Source of the DNA: Abditibacteriota bacterium
GTDB lineage: Bacteria; Armatimonadota; UBA5829
Direction of reading: 5' to 3'
DNA length: 63,263 bases
NCBI GenBank assembly: GCA_017445025.1
Contig: JAFSVJ010000006.1
Span: 1-63,263 of the forward strand
Position numbers and translations under genes: made by a program. Under the pieces are notes generated by a model that saw nothing but the letters and a program-made list of their open reading frames with translations, was not told the origin of the DNA and made no database searches. Below, in pieces: positions 34,674 to 43,878 of this stretch. Position 1 is the stretch's first letter; every line of letters begins with the position of its first letter.

Positions 34674-35329
34674 CTTATTATTTTCTCCACAGCCTCCCAT
34701 ATTTTATCAGCTATCATCTGCATTCCCAAATCTCCGGGATGACCTTCTACTCCCTTATGCCAAAACTTTCTGCCATTTATAGCAAAATATTTTTTTAAGC
34801 CACCTTCATAAGATAAATCTATAAAAGTGCCCCCGAAGTCTTCACAGGACTGTTTTAAAATTCTATCCTTTACAGTATCGGGCCAAAAGCAACTTCGGAC
34901 AAACAATTTTGCTCCTTTTTTTTGGGTCATTGCCTTGTAAAAGTGAATTAACTCATCATAAAAATGACTTCTTCTCTCTTCTGTATCAAGAGGAGCCACA
35001 TTTTCACCAATAGCAAAAATAACTATATCCGGCTGAAATTTAATATAAAGGTCAAAGTTTTCTTCAATAGAAAAGAAATTAGATTTATCTTGATTAAAAT
35101 CATCTAATCTTTCTCCCTCTTTCCCATAGGGCTTTTCAAAATATATTTCAAAATCAGCTACATTTTCTACTAAAAACTGACAGGGTTCTATTTCACTAAA
35201 TCTTCTCTTTAAGATATGAGCAAAATCTCTCTCCTTACTTGAAGCTGCCATACCATAAAAAGCATACCAGCCCACATCTTCCAAATAACCATGTTTTGTA
35301 ATAGAATTTCCAAGTATAGCAACTTTCAT
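34670..35329 (-). CDS. SGNH/GDSL-family hydrolase
   Basis: This is a 219-residue flavodoxin-like hydrolase without a signal peptide. Block I is VAILGNSITKHGYL (Ser in GNSIT), block III is FAIGENVAPL (G-x-N-like), and block V is GVEGHPGDLGMQMIADKIW with the catalytic histidine in GHPGD. Such enzymes act as carbohydrate esterases, acetylxylan-type deacetylases or lipases. It is the first gene of a two-gene operon and shares a four-base overlap with the ADP-ribosylglycohydrolase-family gene, so both are translationally coupled. The context suggests deacylation of imported sugars. Confidence 0.8.
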   Translation of the reverse strand: MKVAILGNSITKHGYLEDVGWYAFYGMAASSKERDFAHILKRRFSEIEPCQFLVENVADFEIYFEKPYGKEGERLDDFNQDKSNFFSIEENFDLYIKFQPDIVIFAIGENVAPLDTEERRSHFYDELIHFYKAMTQKKGAKLFVRSCFWPDTVKDRILKQSCEDFGGTFIDLSYEGGLKKYFAINGRKFWHKGVEGHPGDLGMQMIADKIWEAVEKIIR

Positions 35330-35390
35330 AATAAACTCCTAAAACTATATCATTATTATTATATCACAAAAATACAAAAAATACAAAAAA

Positions 35391-35414
35391 AAGAGAGAGC
35401 CTAAACTCTCTCTT
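35391..35414 (-). terminator. Terminator of the papain-like protease gene
   Basis: AAGAGAGAG / CTCTCTCTT with a six-base loop and a run of eight T on the minus strand, after the stop at 35430. Confidence 0.88.
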
Positions 35415-35429
35415 AATTATTCTTTATTA

Positions 35430-38400
35430 TTATCTTACAACAACTTTTATTTCAACATATACCTTCGGATTTTCTTCAGAAGCTACTTTAATCACACATT
35501 TACCTCTCTTGTTTCCTTTTATTGTTCCGGAACTGTTAACGGAAGCAATAGAAGAACTTGAAGATGAGTAAGACAATTTCTTGTTTGTAGCATTGTCAGG
35601 CTTTACTGTTGCTTTAATGTTGTAAGATTTACCTACGGTTAAACCAACTGACTTGCTGTTCACTGAAATACCTGTGACAGGAACAGCTGAGGTCACTACC
35701 AAGGCAATGGATTTGCTCTTACCGTCAGCGGAAGCTATAATCTTACACTTTCCGGGAGCAACAGCTGTCACTGTTCCGTCGCTTGCAACTACTGCAACCT
35801 TTGTATCACTTGATGACCAAGTAATTTTTGTAAATGAAGCAGTTGCAGGGTATGCCTTTGCTTTGAACTGGTATGTGGCATCCGGCTTCAATGTATTAGT
35901 GTATTCGTAAACGTCAACATATTCAACAGGTATCTTGTTAACTGTCACAACACAGTAATCGGAAGCCTTTCCGTTCTTTAATGTGGCTGTAATTGTGACT
36001 ACACCATCTTTCTTACCGGTCACTTTTCCTGACTTTGAAACTTTAGCAATACTTGTGTCGCTTGAAGTCCAAACAACTGTCTTATCTACTGCGGCATTTG
36101 GTGAAACAGTAGCTTTAAGTTGAGTTTGTTTACCAACCATAACTGTTGCAGATTTCTTGTTAATCTTAACACCTGTTGCAACAACATTTCTAACAGTCAC
36201 TTGACAAGTATCTTTAAATCCACCTGTAATTGTCTTGGCTGTAATGGTAACAATACCTTCCTTAAGACCTAAAACTACACCGCTTGAGTCAACTGTTGCA
36301 ATACTCTTGTCAGAAGAAGAAAATGCAACTTCTGAATACTTGTCTTGAACTGTTTCGGGAAGTATCTTATAAGATAACTTATGAGAATAACCTACATTAA
36401 GATAAAAATCATCTTCCAATTTAATTGAGGTAGGTTTAGACACAACTTTTACCTTGCACTTAGCAGTATAACCACCATCTTTTGTCTTAGCTGTAATGGT
36501 AGCTGAACCAATACCAACAGCACTAACCTTTCCGTTTTCGTCAACTGTGGCAACACTCTTCTTGCTTGAAGTCCATTTTAACTTGGAATTTGTCGCGGTT
36601 GAAGGATGAACCTGAGCATCTATCTTGAAACTGTCACCGAGTTGAACAGTCTTTGAAGTAGGATTGATTGTAATTCCGGTCACAGGAACAATAACATTTA
36701 TTATTACCTTTGCAGATACGGGAGTTAAATCCTTACCTAATGCAACAGAAGAAACTGTCACAACGTTCTTACCGCTTCTCGGTCTTACGATAGAAACCAA
36801 TCCGCTGTTGCTTACCTTAATGGAAGTATTATCTACTTTATATGTGACTTTTTGAATAGTGTCTTCCGGTAAAACCTTTGCATCCAATTGAACTGAATCT
36901 TCAACACCATAAGTTAATGTGTAAGTTGCGGGTGTCACTTCTACCTTTTCGACAGGCTTCTTAACATAAACATTAAATGATTTCTCAACACCATCAATTT
37001 GGGTTAACTTAATTGTTGTATATCCCAATCCCTTAGGTGTAACTACATATTCACCATTTCCGTTATCTTCAACGGTTGCAACACTTGTTTTTGTTGATTT
37101 AACCTTAACATCCTTTTCGGAAGCGTCTGTAGGCAATACGGAAGCTTTAAATGTATACTTTTCACCGTCAACTATACCTAAGTAATTCTTGTGTAATACA
37201 AGGTATATGGGACCTTCGGGACAGTCAATATCTGTAGCCTTTGTGTATTTTTGAGTGTAGAGAAGAACAGAGCTTGCCATGTTTCTGATACCTAAGTCAG
37301 TCCACTCTGTATCACCTTTAGCCTTAGCAAAAGACTTGCCGGCACCCAAACCGGGAGCTTCAACAAGAGCTATGGGATATGGAGAAGCATTTTTGCTGTT
37401 TGATGTGCTTGTAAATTCAACGGTGATTTCGTCACCGGGAGTAAATCTTAGTTTGGTTTGTTTTCCACCATTCATTAAAGGCTCAACTTCCCAACCGTTT
37501 GTAACAGGAATATTGTTTCCTAATGTTCCGGAAGCTGTCTTACCGGCTACGGTTACTTTATAAGTTCCTTTGTTTCCGGAAGAAACGCTGTTACCTATAG
37601 CTGATATATAACCGTAATCTGTAGCAGAATACTTGTTTAATGTTTTTTCTGCGGTTGAAGGAATTAAATATGGGAATGCACTGTTTGATGATACACTTGT
37701 TGAGAAACTGTCATCAAAGAGGCTTGCATCCGGGTCAATGCTGAAACCATAGTAACTACCGTGAGTTGAAACTGTGTGGTCGTAGTAGGAAATGTAGAAA
37801 GTTCCGTCACCATACCAACCTTTACCCCAAGAGTTCATACATAACCATGCACCTTCTCTTTCACCGGCATCTTTGTCAATTTCATACTTGTAATCATCAA
37901 TTGTATCATCCCAACCGATAATCAATACAGCATGTCCGGTACCTTTGTAGTTGGAACTCTTTGGATAGTAGTATGTCTTTGCTTCAGGATTATAACAATC
38001 ATTATTACTTATATAAGAAATATAAACACCACCGTGTTCCATAATATATCTCTTAATCAAACATCTTCCTGCTTGAGATAAACCTGCCTTATTACTGGAC
38101 AAGGCACCACCAAAGTGCATATAACCCAATTTGTTAGGTTGATCGTTGGTAACAAAGAAAGGCTCTTCGTATGGATTGTCCTTATCTGCAACGGGACCAT
38201 AAAAATATCTGTAATAAGTCACACCCAAAGAAGCGTTACCGCCTTGATCCAATACTTGATACTTATCAGCTTCGGTAGCACTGTTATAATCATAGTTTAA
38301 ACCTTTTTGGGCTTTCCAAGCAAGGTTCAAAACAGAAAACTTAACAGAAGTATAAGGAACACCTGTTTCTCTTAAATACGTAGTTTCGGAAGATTCGATA

Positions 38401-38774
38401 ATTGAGTGGGCCCAACATGTTCCCCAAGGACTTTGGTTTCTCGGCACGGGAACATAACCGTAGTTTCTCAAATCATATTTTTCCGGATATGAATAATATT
38501 GATCTTCATCCGGATACTTGTCAGGATCATCGTTAGTCTTATTGATTAAATCACCTATATAAAGAACAGGAAAATCATAAGGCTCGGGAATTAATCCGTT
38601 TTTTTCATAAACGTCACCAAATTGGTTTTCCCAGGTGTTTATCCCTAAAGTATTGTTTAGTTGTCGTTGTTGCCATTTAACATATTCCGGGCTTAAAGGT
38701 TGTAATTCAATACCCGCATATGCAAATGCACCAAACATCAGCAAAGCAAATAACGAAAATAAAATTTTCTTCAT
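35430..38774 (-). CDS. Secreted papain-like (C1A) cysteine protease with lectin-like domain and seven Ig-like repeats
   Basis: The start is placed at the ATG at 38772-38774 (ribosome binding site AGGAGA), giving 1114 residues with signal peptide MKKILFSLFALLMFGAFAYA. The C1A domain is complete: oxyanion Gln and catalytic Cys in RNQSPWGTCWAHS (near residue 119), His in GTGHAVLIIGWDD (near residue 280), Asn in CMNSWGKGWYGDG (near residue 312). Residues ~350-520 match the lectin-like domain often found after such proteases. From about 530 to the end come seven Big_2/Ig-like domains (for example VTGITINPTSKTVQLGDSFKI, WTSSDTSIAKVSKSGKVTG). It has no sortase motif or C-terminal membrane anchor. 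It probably degrades extracellular or host proteins. Confidence 0.88.
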   Translation of the reverse strand: MKKILFSLFALLMFGAFAYAGIELQPLSPEYVKWQQRQLNNTLGINTWENQFGDVYEKNGLIPEPYDFPVLYIGDLINKTNDDPDKYPDEDQYYSYPEKYDLRNYGYVPVPRNQSPWGTCWAHSIIESSETTYLRETGVPYTSVKFSVLNLAWKAQKGLNYDYNSATEADKYQVLDQGGNASLGVTYYRYFYGPVADKDNPYEEPFFVTNDQPNKLGYMHFGGALSSNKAGLSQAGRCLIKRYIMEHGGVYISYISNNDCYNPEAKTYYYPKSSNYKGTGHAVLIIGWDDTIDDYKYEIDKDAGEREGAWLCMNSWGKGWYGDGTFYISYYDHTVSTHGSYYGFSIDPDASLFDDSFSTSVSSNSAFPYLIPSTAEKTLNKYSATDYGYISAIGNSVSSGNKGTYKVTVAGKTASGTLGNNIPVTNGWEVEPLMNGGKQTKLRFTPGDEITVEFTSTSNSKNASPYPIALVEAPGLGAGKSFAKAKGDTEWTDLGIRNMASSVLLYTQKYTKATDIDCPEGPIYLVLHKNYLGIVDGEKYTFKASVLPTDASEKDVKVKSTKTSVATVEDNGNGEYVVTPKGLGYTTIKLTQIDGVEKSFNVYVKKPVEKVEVTPATYTLTYGVEDSVQLDAKVLPEDTIQKVTYKVDNTSIKVSNSGLVSIVRPRSGKNVVTVSSVALGKDLTPVSAKVIINVIVPVTGITINPTSKTVQLGDSFKIDAQVHPSTATNSKLKWTSSKKSVATVDENGKVSAVGIGSATITAKTKDGGYTAKCKVKVVSKPTSIKLEDDFYLNVGYSHKLSYKILPETVQDKYSEVAFSSSDKSIATVDSSGVVLGLKEGIVTITAKTITGGFKDTCQVTVRNVVATGVKINKKSATVMVGKQTQLKATVSPNAAVDKTVVWTSSDTSIAKVSKSGKVTGKKDGVVTITATLKNGKASDYCVVTVNKIPVEYVDVYEYTNTLKPDATYQFKAKAYPATASFTKITWSSSDTKVAVVASDGTVTAVAPGKCKIIASADGKSKSIALVVTSAVPVTGISVNSKSVGLTVGKSYNIKATVKPDNATNKKLSYSSSSSSIASVNSSGTIKGNKRGKCVIKVASEENPKVYVEIKVVVR

Positions 38775-38976
38775 TTTAAGCTTTCTCCTATTTAATTTAT
38801 ACACTTATACACTTTTATTATACCATTTTTTAACAAAAAAGTAAAATAATAAGAGCTTTTTTTTGTAAAAAACATTATTTTTTTTTAAAAAGGTCTCAAT
38901 TCATATTGTTTCTTGTTAATAATGGAGTAATAATTACTAATTATAATAGACTTTAATAAATACAGAATTGTTTCAT

Positions 38977-40326
38977 TTAATCGCCCATATCTTTTTCTTT
39001 ATTTTTGGCTTCTTCAGCTTCCTTTTTGGCTATTTTTTCTTCATATTTGACCTTAAGCTCATCACTTTTGGCAATTATGTCTTTCAATTCGTCATCACCT
39101 AAAAGTCCTAATTTGTTGAGCAAAACCTTCTTTCCGGCTATAAGTTGGGCATCGGTTTTATCGTCATCTATAACATAATCGTCGCTCTGTTCCACAAAGT
39201 AATCCGGTTCTATACCCTTTTTGTGAATATCAATTCCGTTAGGAGTTAGATATTTTGCAGTGGTTATGGCAATGGCACTTCCGTCTTGCAAAGGAACCAA
39301 GGATTGAACCAAACCCTTTCCGAAGGTTTCCGTTCCGACTATTGTAGCGGTTTTGTGGTCCTTTACACAACCGGAAACTATTTCACTGGCAGAGGCTGAC
39401 CCGCTATTAACCAAAACTACCAAAGGATATGTCTTATGATTGTGCTTTTCTGTATCTACCATGAGATTTTGACGAATACCGCCACGGGATTGAATAATTA
39501 CAACCACACCCTTGTCCACAAATCTACTGGAAACATTAACAGCCATATCCAATAAACCACCGGGGTTGCCTCTGAGGTCAAAGATTAAACCTTTAATATT
39601 ATTCTTTTCCAAATCCGTTAGGGCTTCATCTATTTCTCGGTCGGAGTTTTGGTTAAACTGACTCATTTTGATATAACCGATACCGTCCTCAAGAACCTTA
39701 TGAGTGGTGTTTATGGTATGAACTATTCTTCTTATAGGTTCACAGGTTAAATGTTCACCTTTTCTGTCAACCGTAATTTTGACTTTTGTGCCTTCTTCTC
39801 CTCTTATATCCTTAACAACGGATTCCAAATCTCGTCCTGCGGTAGGTTTCTCATCTACGGCAATGATTATGTCTCCCTGTTTAATTCCGCTTTGGTCTGC
39901 GGGAGCGTCTTTGATAATCTCGTGAACAAGGATTTGACCTTCTTCCGTCATTTGCAAAACAGCACCAATGCCGGAGAAATTACCCTCGTTATCCTCTTTC
40001 ATTTTCTTATACTGATCCGGTTCGTAGAAATTACTGAAAGGGTCGTGGAAGGCTGTGAGCATTCCGTGGATACCTGAGTAAGTCACTTTTTTCTCGTCAG
40101 CTTCTTTATAATAGTCATCCAAAATTGCCTTCATTACTTTATCGTAAGTAGGCATAACTTTCAAAGTGTCGTTCCTTAAAATATCGGCTATGGTTCCACG
40201 TTGAGGAATATTTCTTAATGTAGCATAAAGGCCGTCTTTTGCGGCACCGTAGATGAACTTAGGTGTCTGGTATCCCAGCAAAAATACCAAAACAAAAATA
40301 ATTATCTTTACAACAGTATTTTTCAT
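38977..40326 (-). CDS. C-terminal processing peptidase, S41 family
   Basis: This 449-residue protein has an N-terminal membrane anchor (VVKIIIFVLVFLLGYQTPKF). A PDZ domain follows (GIGAVLQMTEEGQILVHEI..DQSGIKQGDIIIAVDEKP), then the S41 domain: FDLRGNPGGLLDMAVNVSSRFV, catalytic Ser in NSGSASASEIVSG (near residue 311) and the Lys 25 residues later in ETFGKGLVQ. It ends in a long charged Lys/Glu tail. It cleaves exported proteins near their C-termini. The start codon overlaps the preceding gene's stop (TAATG), so it is coupled to a catalytically dead paralogue (40326-41651). Confidence 0.93.
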   Translation of the reverse strand: MKNTVVKIIIFVLVFLLGYQTPKFIYGAAKDGLYATLRNIPQRGTIADILRNDTLKVMPTYDKVMKAILDDYYKEADEKKVTYSGIHGMLTAFHDPFSNFYEPDQYKKMKEDNEGNFSGIGAVLQMTEEGQILVHEIIKDAPADQSGIKQGDIIIAVDEKPTAGRDLESVVKDIRGEEGTKVKITVDRKGEHLTCEPIRRIVHTINTTHKVLEDGIGYIKMSQFNQNSDREIDEALTDLEKNNIKGLIFDLRGNPGGLLDMAVNVSSRFVDKGVVVIIQSRGGIRQNLMVDTEKHNHKTYPLVVLVNSGSASASEIVSGCVKDHKTATIVGTETFGKGLVQSLVPLQDGSAIAITTAKYLTPNGIDIHKKGIEPDYFVEQSDDYVIDDDKTDAQLIAGKKVLLNKLGLLGDDELKDIIAKSDELKVKYEEKIAKKEAEEAKNKEKDMGD

Positions 40327-41651
40327 TACTTGGCACCTCCCACATAAGAGAGTGCTTTATCAATAACAGATTTGTTAATCTCTTTTCCGTTAGGACCACA
40401 CTCTGTTTGTATTTGAGGTGAGACTTTTTCCGCCTTATTTACGAGGATATACTCACCTGTGGTTAAGGTAAATCCTCCACCGTTGTCAAAATCATATATG
40501 GAAATATCTTTAAAATCACCTAAGGTTTCTTCCCCTACTATAACGGAGGAAGAGTCCTGACTTATGGCGTTTGCCAACAATTCACCGTATTTGTTTGTGC
40601 CTTTGTTTACCAAAATAATAAGTTTGCCTCGCCAAGGAGCATCATTTTTAGGAATCAACAAATTAACGGAAGATTTTTTTGTTTTTAATGTTCCCAAACT
40701 TGTATTGGGGACAAAAAACTTGGCAACCTCTTTTGCACTGTCATAGGTTCCCCCGAAAACATCTCTTAAATCCAATACAAAAAAGTCTTTCTTGGCTGCC
40801 TTGAAATTACTGATGATTTCACCCACTTTTTCTCCGGTTTTTTCGGTCAAACATTGAACTTCAAGGTAAGGAACACCGTTAAAGGTGGCTTGTTTTGCGG
40901 GCTCCAATGTCCAAGAGGAAGGGGTTAAGGTATATATGTTTATATTTGTTTTTATTTTTATGGGATCCTTTGATTTGTAGGAGATTTTTCTTTCCGCTTC
41001 CAAAATGGGAAGGCCTTTCTCGATTCTCTCATACTCTTTATCTATTTGAGCCTGAACTTCTTTGAGTTTGGATCTGTCAGGCTTTAATTGATATTCTTTT
41101 AAGATCTTTTCGGCTTTTGCGAGAGGGTTGTAGGGCAATATTTCCTGTCCGTCAATAAGCTCTATTACATCTCCCGCTTGAATACCTGCCTTGTATGCGG
41201 GACCTTGAGGAATTACACTGCCCACAAAAAGTTTTTCAACCCGGATACCGTCAACATCCACGGTTCTTATTTCAGGTTTTATTCCGATACCTTCAAATTC
41301 ACCCAAATTTGCTTTTTCTATAAGCTCAACTTCTTTTTTGTCTGCATATCTGCAAGCACTGTCTCCAAGCTCTCTAAGCATTCCCTTTGCCAAGTCTACG
41401 CTCATTTCATTGTAGAGTTCCGCATCTATCTTTTCAACATAGTTCTTATCAATAATCATTTTTACAGCCGTAAAAATATAGCGAGAGCTGTAAACATCAT
41501 CCACATTATCGGTGACTATAACGGATGAGTCCCCGGCAGCTGTATAATACATTTTGTTAGCTCCCAGGAACATTTGGAACATACCCAAACAAGCTCCTAC
41601 GGAAAATAACAATAAAGCAAGGATACAATAAAAAAATGTTTTATTCTTCAT
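40326..41651 (-). CDS. S41-type protein lacking catalytic residues (probable pseudoenzyme)
   Basis: This 441-residue protein has the same plan as the next gene: signal anchor (FYCILALLLFSVGACLGMFQMF), helical region, PDZ (FVGSVIPQGPAYKAGIQAGDVIELIDGQEI) and S41 core (FFVLDLRDVFGGTYDSAKEVAKFFV). Aligned with the active neighbour, the Ser-bearing block reads VNKGTNKYGELLANA instead of VNSGSASASEIVSG, and the Lys block reads EETLGDFKD instead of TETFGKGLVQ. The catalytic Ser is thus Lys and the Lys is Asp, while the PDZ and fold residues remain. Family knowledge suggests a non-catalytic adaptor or inhibitor of the coupled CtpA-like peptidase. Confidence 0.8.
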   Translation of the reverse strand: MKNKTFFYCILALLLFSVGACLGMFQMFLGANKMYYTAAGDSSVIVTDNVDDVYSSRYIFTAVKMIIDKNYVEKIDAELYNEMSVDLAKGMLRELGDSACRYADKKEVELIEKANLGEFEGIGIKPEIRTVDVDGIRVEKLFVGSVIPQGPAYKAGIQAGDVIELIDGQEILPYNPLAKAEKILKEYQLKPDRSKLKEVQAQIDKEYERIEKGLPILEAERKISYKSKDPIKIKTNINIYTLTPSSWTLEPAKQATFNGVPYLEVQCLTEKTGEKVGEIISNFKAAKKDFFVLDLRDVFGGTYDSAKEVAKFFVPNTSLGTLKTKKSSVNLLIPKNDAPWRGKLIILVNKGTNKYGELLANAISQDSSSVIVGEETLGDFKDISIYDFDNGGGFTLTTGEYILVNKAEKVSPQIQTECGPNGKEINKSVIDKALSYVGGAK

Positions 41652-41698
41652 ATTTTTCTCTGTTTTCTATTTCTTAGATTAATCTCGGCAAAGCAAAT

Positions 41699-42397
41699 TT
41701 AAACCACGTTTCCTTTTAGTTCAAAAGCTCCGTTTACATACTGAAAGCTGTATACGTTAAGTCTGTTTTTGGTGGCAGCACCGAAATCTATAACTTTTAT
41801 GGGCAAAAGGGACAAATAGCCCTGATTTACCTTTATATATATACAATTGTTTTGCAAATAAGGTTCCGCACTGTATTCACTATTTAAGGGATAACCTGTA
41901 TTTACATATATCATTCCAAGGCGACTTGAAAGGGTTATACCGGAAGCGAAAGCCCCGCTTTGGCTTAATCTGTCTTGAAGCATGGTCAAAAAGTCATTTT
42001 CATTTAGTTTACAGGATATTTGTGCACTTATGGGACCGGTAAAATCCCCTTGATTTAATCTCTTAATATCAACTTTTCGGGTTTTTACTTCCAAATCGTG
42101 GATAATAACGGTTCTCTCAACATTCACAGTATCCACAAACACATAGAGATAACTGACCTTTCCCGTCCACCAGTTAAAAGGGTTAAGTCCCACATCCAGC
42201 TTTATGCCTTGAGGGGAAGAGCCCAAACCCTGTGACACCATAATATTTTTGGCTTTGTTTATCAACACGCCTTTTAAAATAAAGAAAATAATTGTATATA
42301 ATATGATTACTATACAAGCAATCAAAACCCATTTTATGGTCTTTTGGTATGCCACCGGTAGGCTGTTAAACTTTTGTTTAATATCTGTGCTTATCAC
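41699..42397 (-). CDS. DUF2993 (LmeA-like) membrane-anchored protein
   Basis: This 232-residue protein has one N-terminal membrane helix (WVLIACIVIILYTIIFFILKG, ~24-45). The rest is a beta-rich domain of repeated strand pairs (GIKLDVGLNPFNWWTGKVSYLYVFVDTVNV, IYVNTGYPLN, GAFELKGNVV) that I match to DUF2993/LmeA-type lipid-binding proteins. It begins with GTG at 42395-42397 and overlaps the yvcK 3' end by 20 bases, so it is translated as part of the rapZ-yvcK operon. Its role is probably envelope-related. The start is less certain than the rest, because the upstream GGAG lies very close to the GTG. Confidence 0.65.
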   Translation of the reverse strand: MISTDIKQKFNSLPVAYQKTIKWVLIACIVIILYTIIFFILKGVLINKAKNIMVSQGLGSSPQGIKLDVGLNPFNWWTGKVSYLYVFVDTVNVERTVIIHDLEVKTRKVDIKRLNQGDFTGPISAQISCKLNENDFLTMLQDRLSQSGAFASGITLSSRLGMIYVNTGYPLNSEYSAEPYLQNNCIYIKVNQGYLSLLPIKVIDFGAATKNRLNVYSFQYVNGAFELKGNVV

Positions 42398-43691
42398 TCC
42401 ACACCAACCTTACAATTTGTTTGGCAAGTTTTTTGTAATCGTGACGAATACTGTCTTCTTCTTGCATCAAATCTCCCGTCACAACCTTTGTATCAACACC
42501 CTTAAAACTGCCGGGATTATATTCCACATACTCTTGATTATTGTCTTTATAGAAATTAAGAATTTCTTCTGCGGGCTTCACATTGTTAACAACACAATAA
42601 TCTATTTTTGTATTATCCAAATAGGATAAGATTATGTTAAAATGATCGAAGGCGGTAAAACTATCCGTCTCTCCGGGCTGAGTCATTACATTACATACGT
42701 AAACCTTTTTGGCTTTGGATTTTATAACAGCGTCTTTAATCTCTTTTATCAAAAGGTTGGGAATAACACTTGTATACAGTGACCCGGGACCTAAAACAAT
42801 CAAATTCGCAGATTTGATAGCTTCCACAGCTTCCTGTGAAGGGACAGCATCTTTGTTGTTAAGTTCCAATTTCTTAATGGGTTTTCCGTAAGAAACTATT
42901 TTCGTTTCCCCTTCAATGGTAGTTCCGTCTTCAAAGGTGGCAACCAGTTCAATGGGGCTTAGGGAGCAGGGATAGACTTTACCACGAATGGCCAAAATAT
43001 CCGCAAGCTTTCCCACAGCACTTTCAAAATCACCTGTAATGTCAGAGAGAGCTCCCAACATAATATTTCCGAAGGAATGTCCGCTCATACCGTTATTTAT
43101 GTTTTCGAAACGATATTGGAGCAGGTCTTCCATAATATCTTCCGTGTCGGCTAATGCCACAAGACAGTTACGAATATCACCGGGAGGCAAAATGCCCATT
43201 TCAGTCTTAAGCCTACCGGAGGAACCTCCGTCATCGGAAACGGTGACCACAGCGGTAATATTGCTTGTATATTCCTTGAGACCACGAAGCATGGTTGAAA
43301 GGCCTGTGCCTCCTCCTATAACCACAATTCGAGGGCCTTGGGTGAGAAATCTTTTTTTATAGACTTGGTCAGCTATGTTGGTTTTGTTTCCGGAGATGGT
43401 ATAGACGATAGAGTATAATACTTGTTTTAAAACATATCCTATTATTAGGATACCCAAAAACAAGAAAAAAACACCGATACAAGTGATGACTTGACCGTTC
43501 GTTATATCAAAGTCGTAAGTTTCCACAACAAAGCGACTCATATATCTTAAAAGCAATTCAAACCGAGCGTTAACCAAGAATACGGTTCCTATAATTACAC
43601 ATATAAGTCCTATGGGTAAAAACAAAAACCATCTCTTGATTTTCATTCCGGGATATAACCACTTTAATTTTGAAATTATATTCACAAACAT
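42378..43691 (-). CDS. yvcK: YvcK/GlmR-type gluconeogenesis factor with membrane anchor
   Basis: This 437-residue protein has two N-terminal membrane helices (~20-40, FLFLPIGLICVIIGTVFLV; ~70-95). They are followed by the CofD/YvcK fold: VVIGGGTGLSTMLRGLKEY (nucleotide loop, near residue 122), TVSDDGGSSGRLKTEMGILPPGDIRNCLVALAD, and NLIVLGPGSLYTSVIPNLL. YvcK (GlmR) binds UDP-GlcNAc and controls carbon flow into peptidoglycan precursors. The classical form is soluble; membrane-anchored versions are known in some lineages. It follows rapZ, the usual order in Terrabacteria, but whiA is not present here. Confidence 0.93.
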   Translation of the reverse strand: MFVNIISKLKWLYPGMKIKRWFLFLPIGLICVIIGTVFLVNARFELLLRYMSRFVVETYDFDITNGQVITCIGVFFLFLGILIIGYVLKQVLYSIVYTISGNKTNIADQVYKKRFLTQGPRIVVIGGGTGLSTMLRGLKEYTSNITAVVTVSDDGGSSGRLKTEMGILPPGDIRNCLVALADTEDIMEDLLQYRFENINNGMSGHSFGNIMLGALSDITGDFESAVGKLADILAIRGKVYPCSLSPIELVATFEDGTTIEGETKIVSYGKPIKKLELNNKDAVPSQEAVEAIKSANLIVLGPGSLYTSVIPNLLIKEIKDAVIKSKAKKVYVCNVMTQPGETDSFTAFDHFNIILSYLDNTKIDYCVVNNVKPAEEILNFYKDNNQEYVEYNPGSFKGVDTKVVTGDLMQEEDSIRHDYKKLAKQIVRLVWSDKHRY

Positions 43692-43741
43692 AATCTTTTC
43701 TCTATAATTTATTATTTATGTAAAATATAATAAAGCAATGA

Positions 43742-43878
43742 TAAGGGGATGTATGCAAGTTATGGGCTTGTCCTATCTATACCCTCCTTGAAACCTCTCA
43801 CCTTGGCGGATGCGGGTTTCACCGGTCCTCTTTATCTCGCAAAGCGAGGGAATGCAAAAGGGGAGAGGTATGCAGAGG
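43742..43878. other. GC-richer non-coding stretch between rapZ and yvcK
   Basis: No gene fits. The stretch contains CTCGCAAAGCGAG, a perfect small hairpin (CTCGC-AAA-GCGAG), and blocks such as CCTTGAAACCTCTCACC and GCGGATGCGGGTTTCACC. Base use is unlike the AT-rich gaps elsewhere, so it may be another repeat or structured RNA. I could not match it to a known RNA. Confidence 0.4.
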
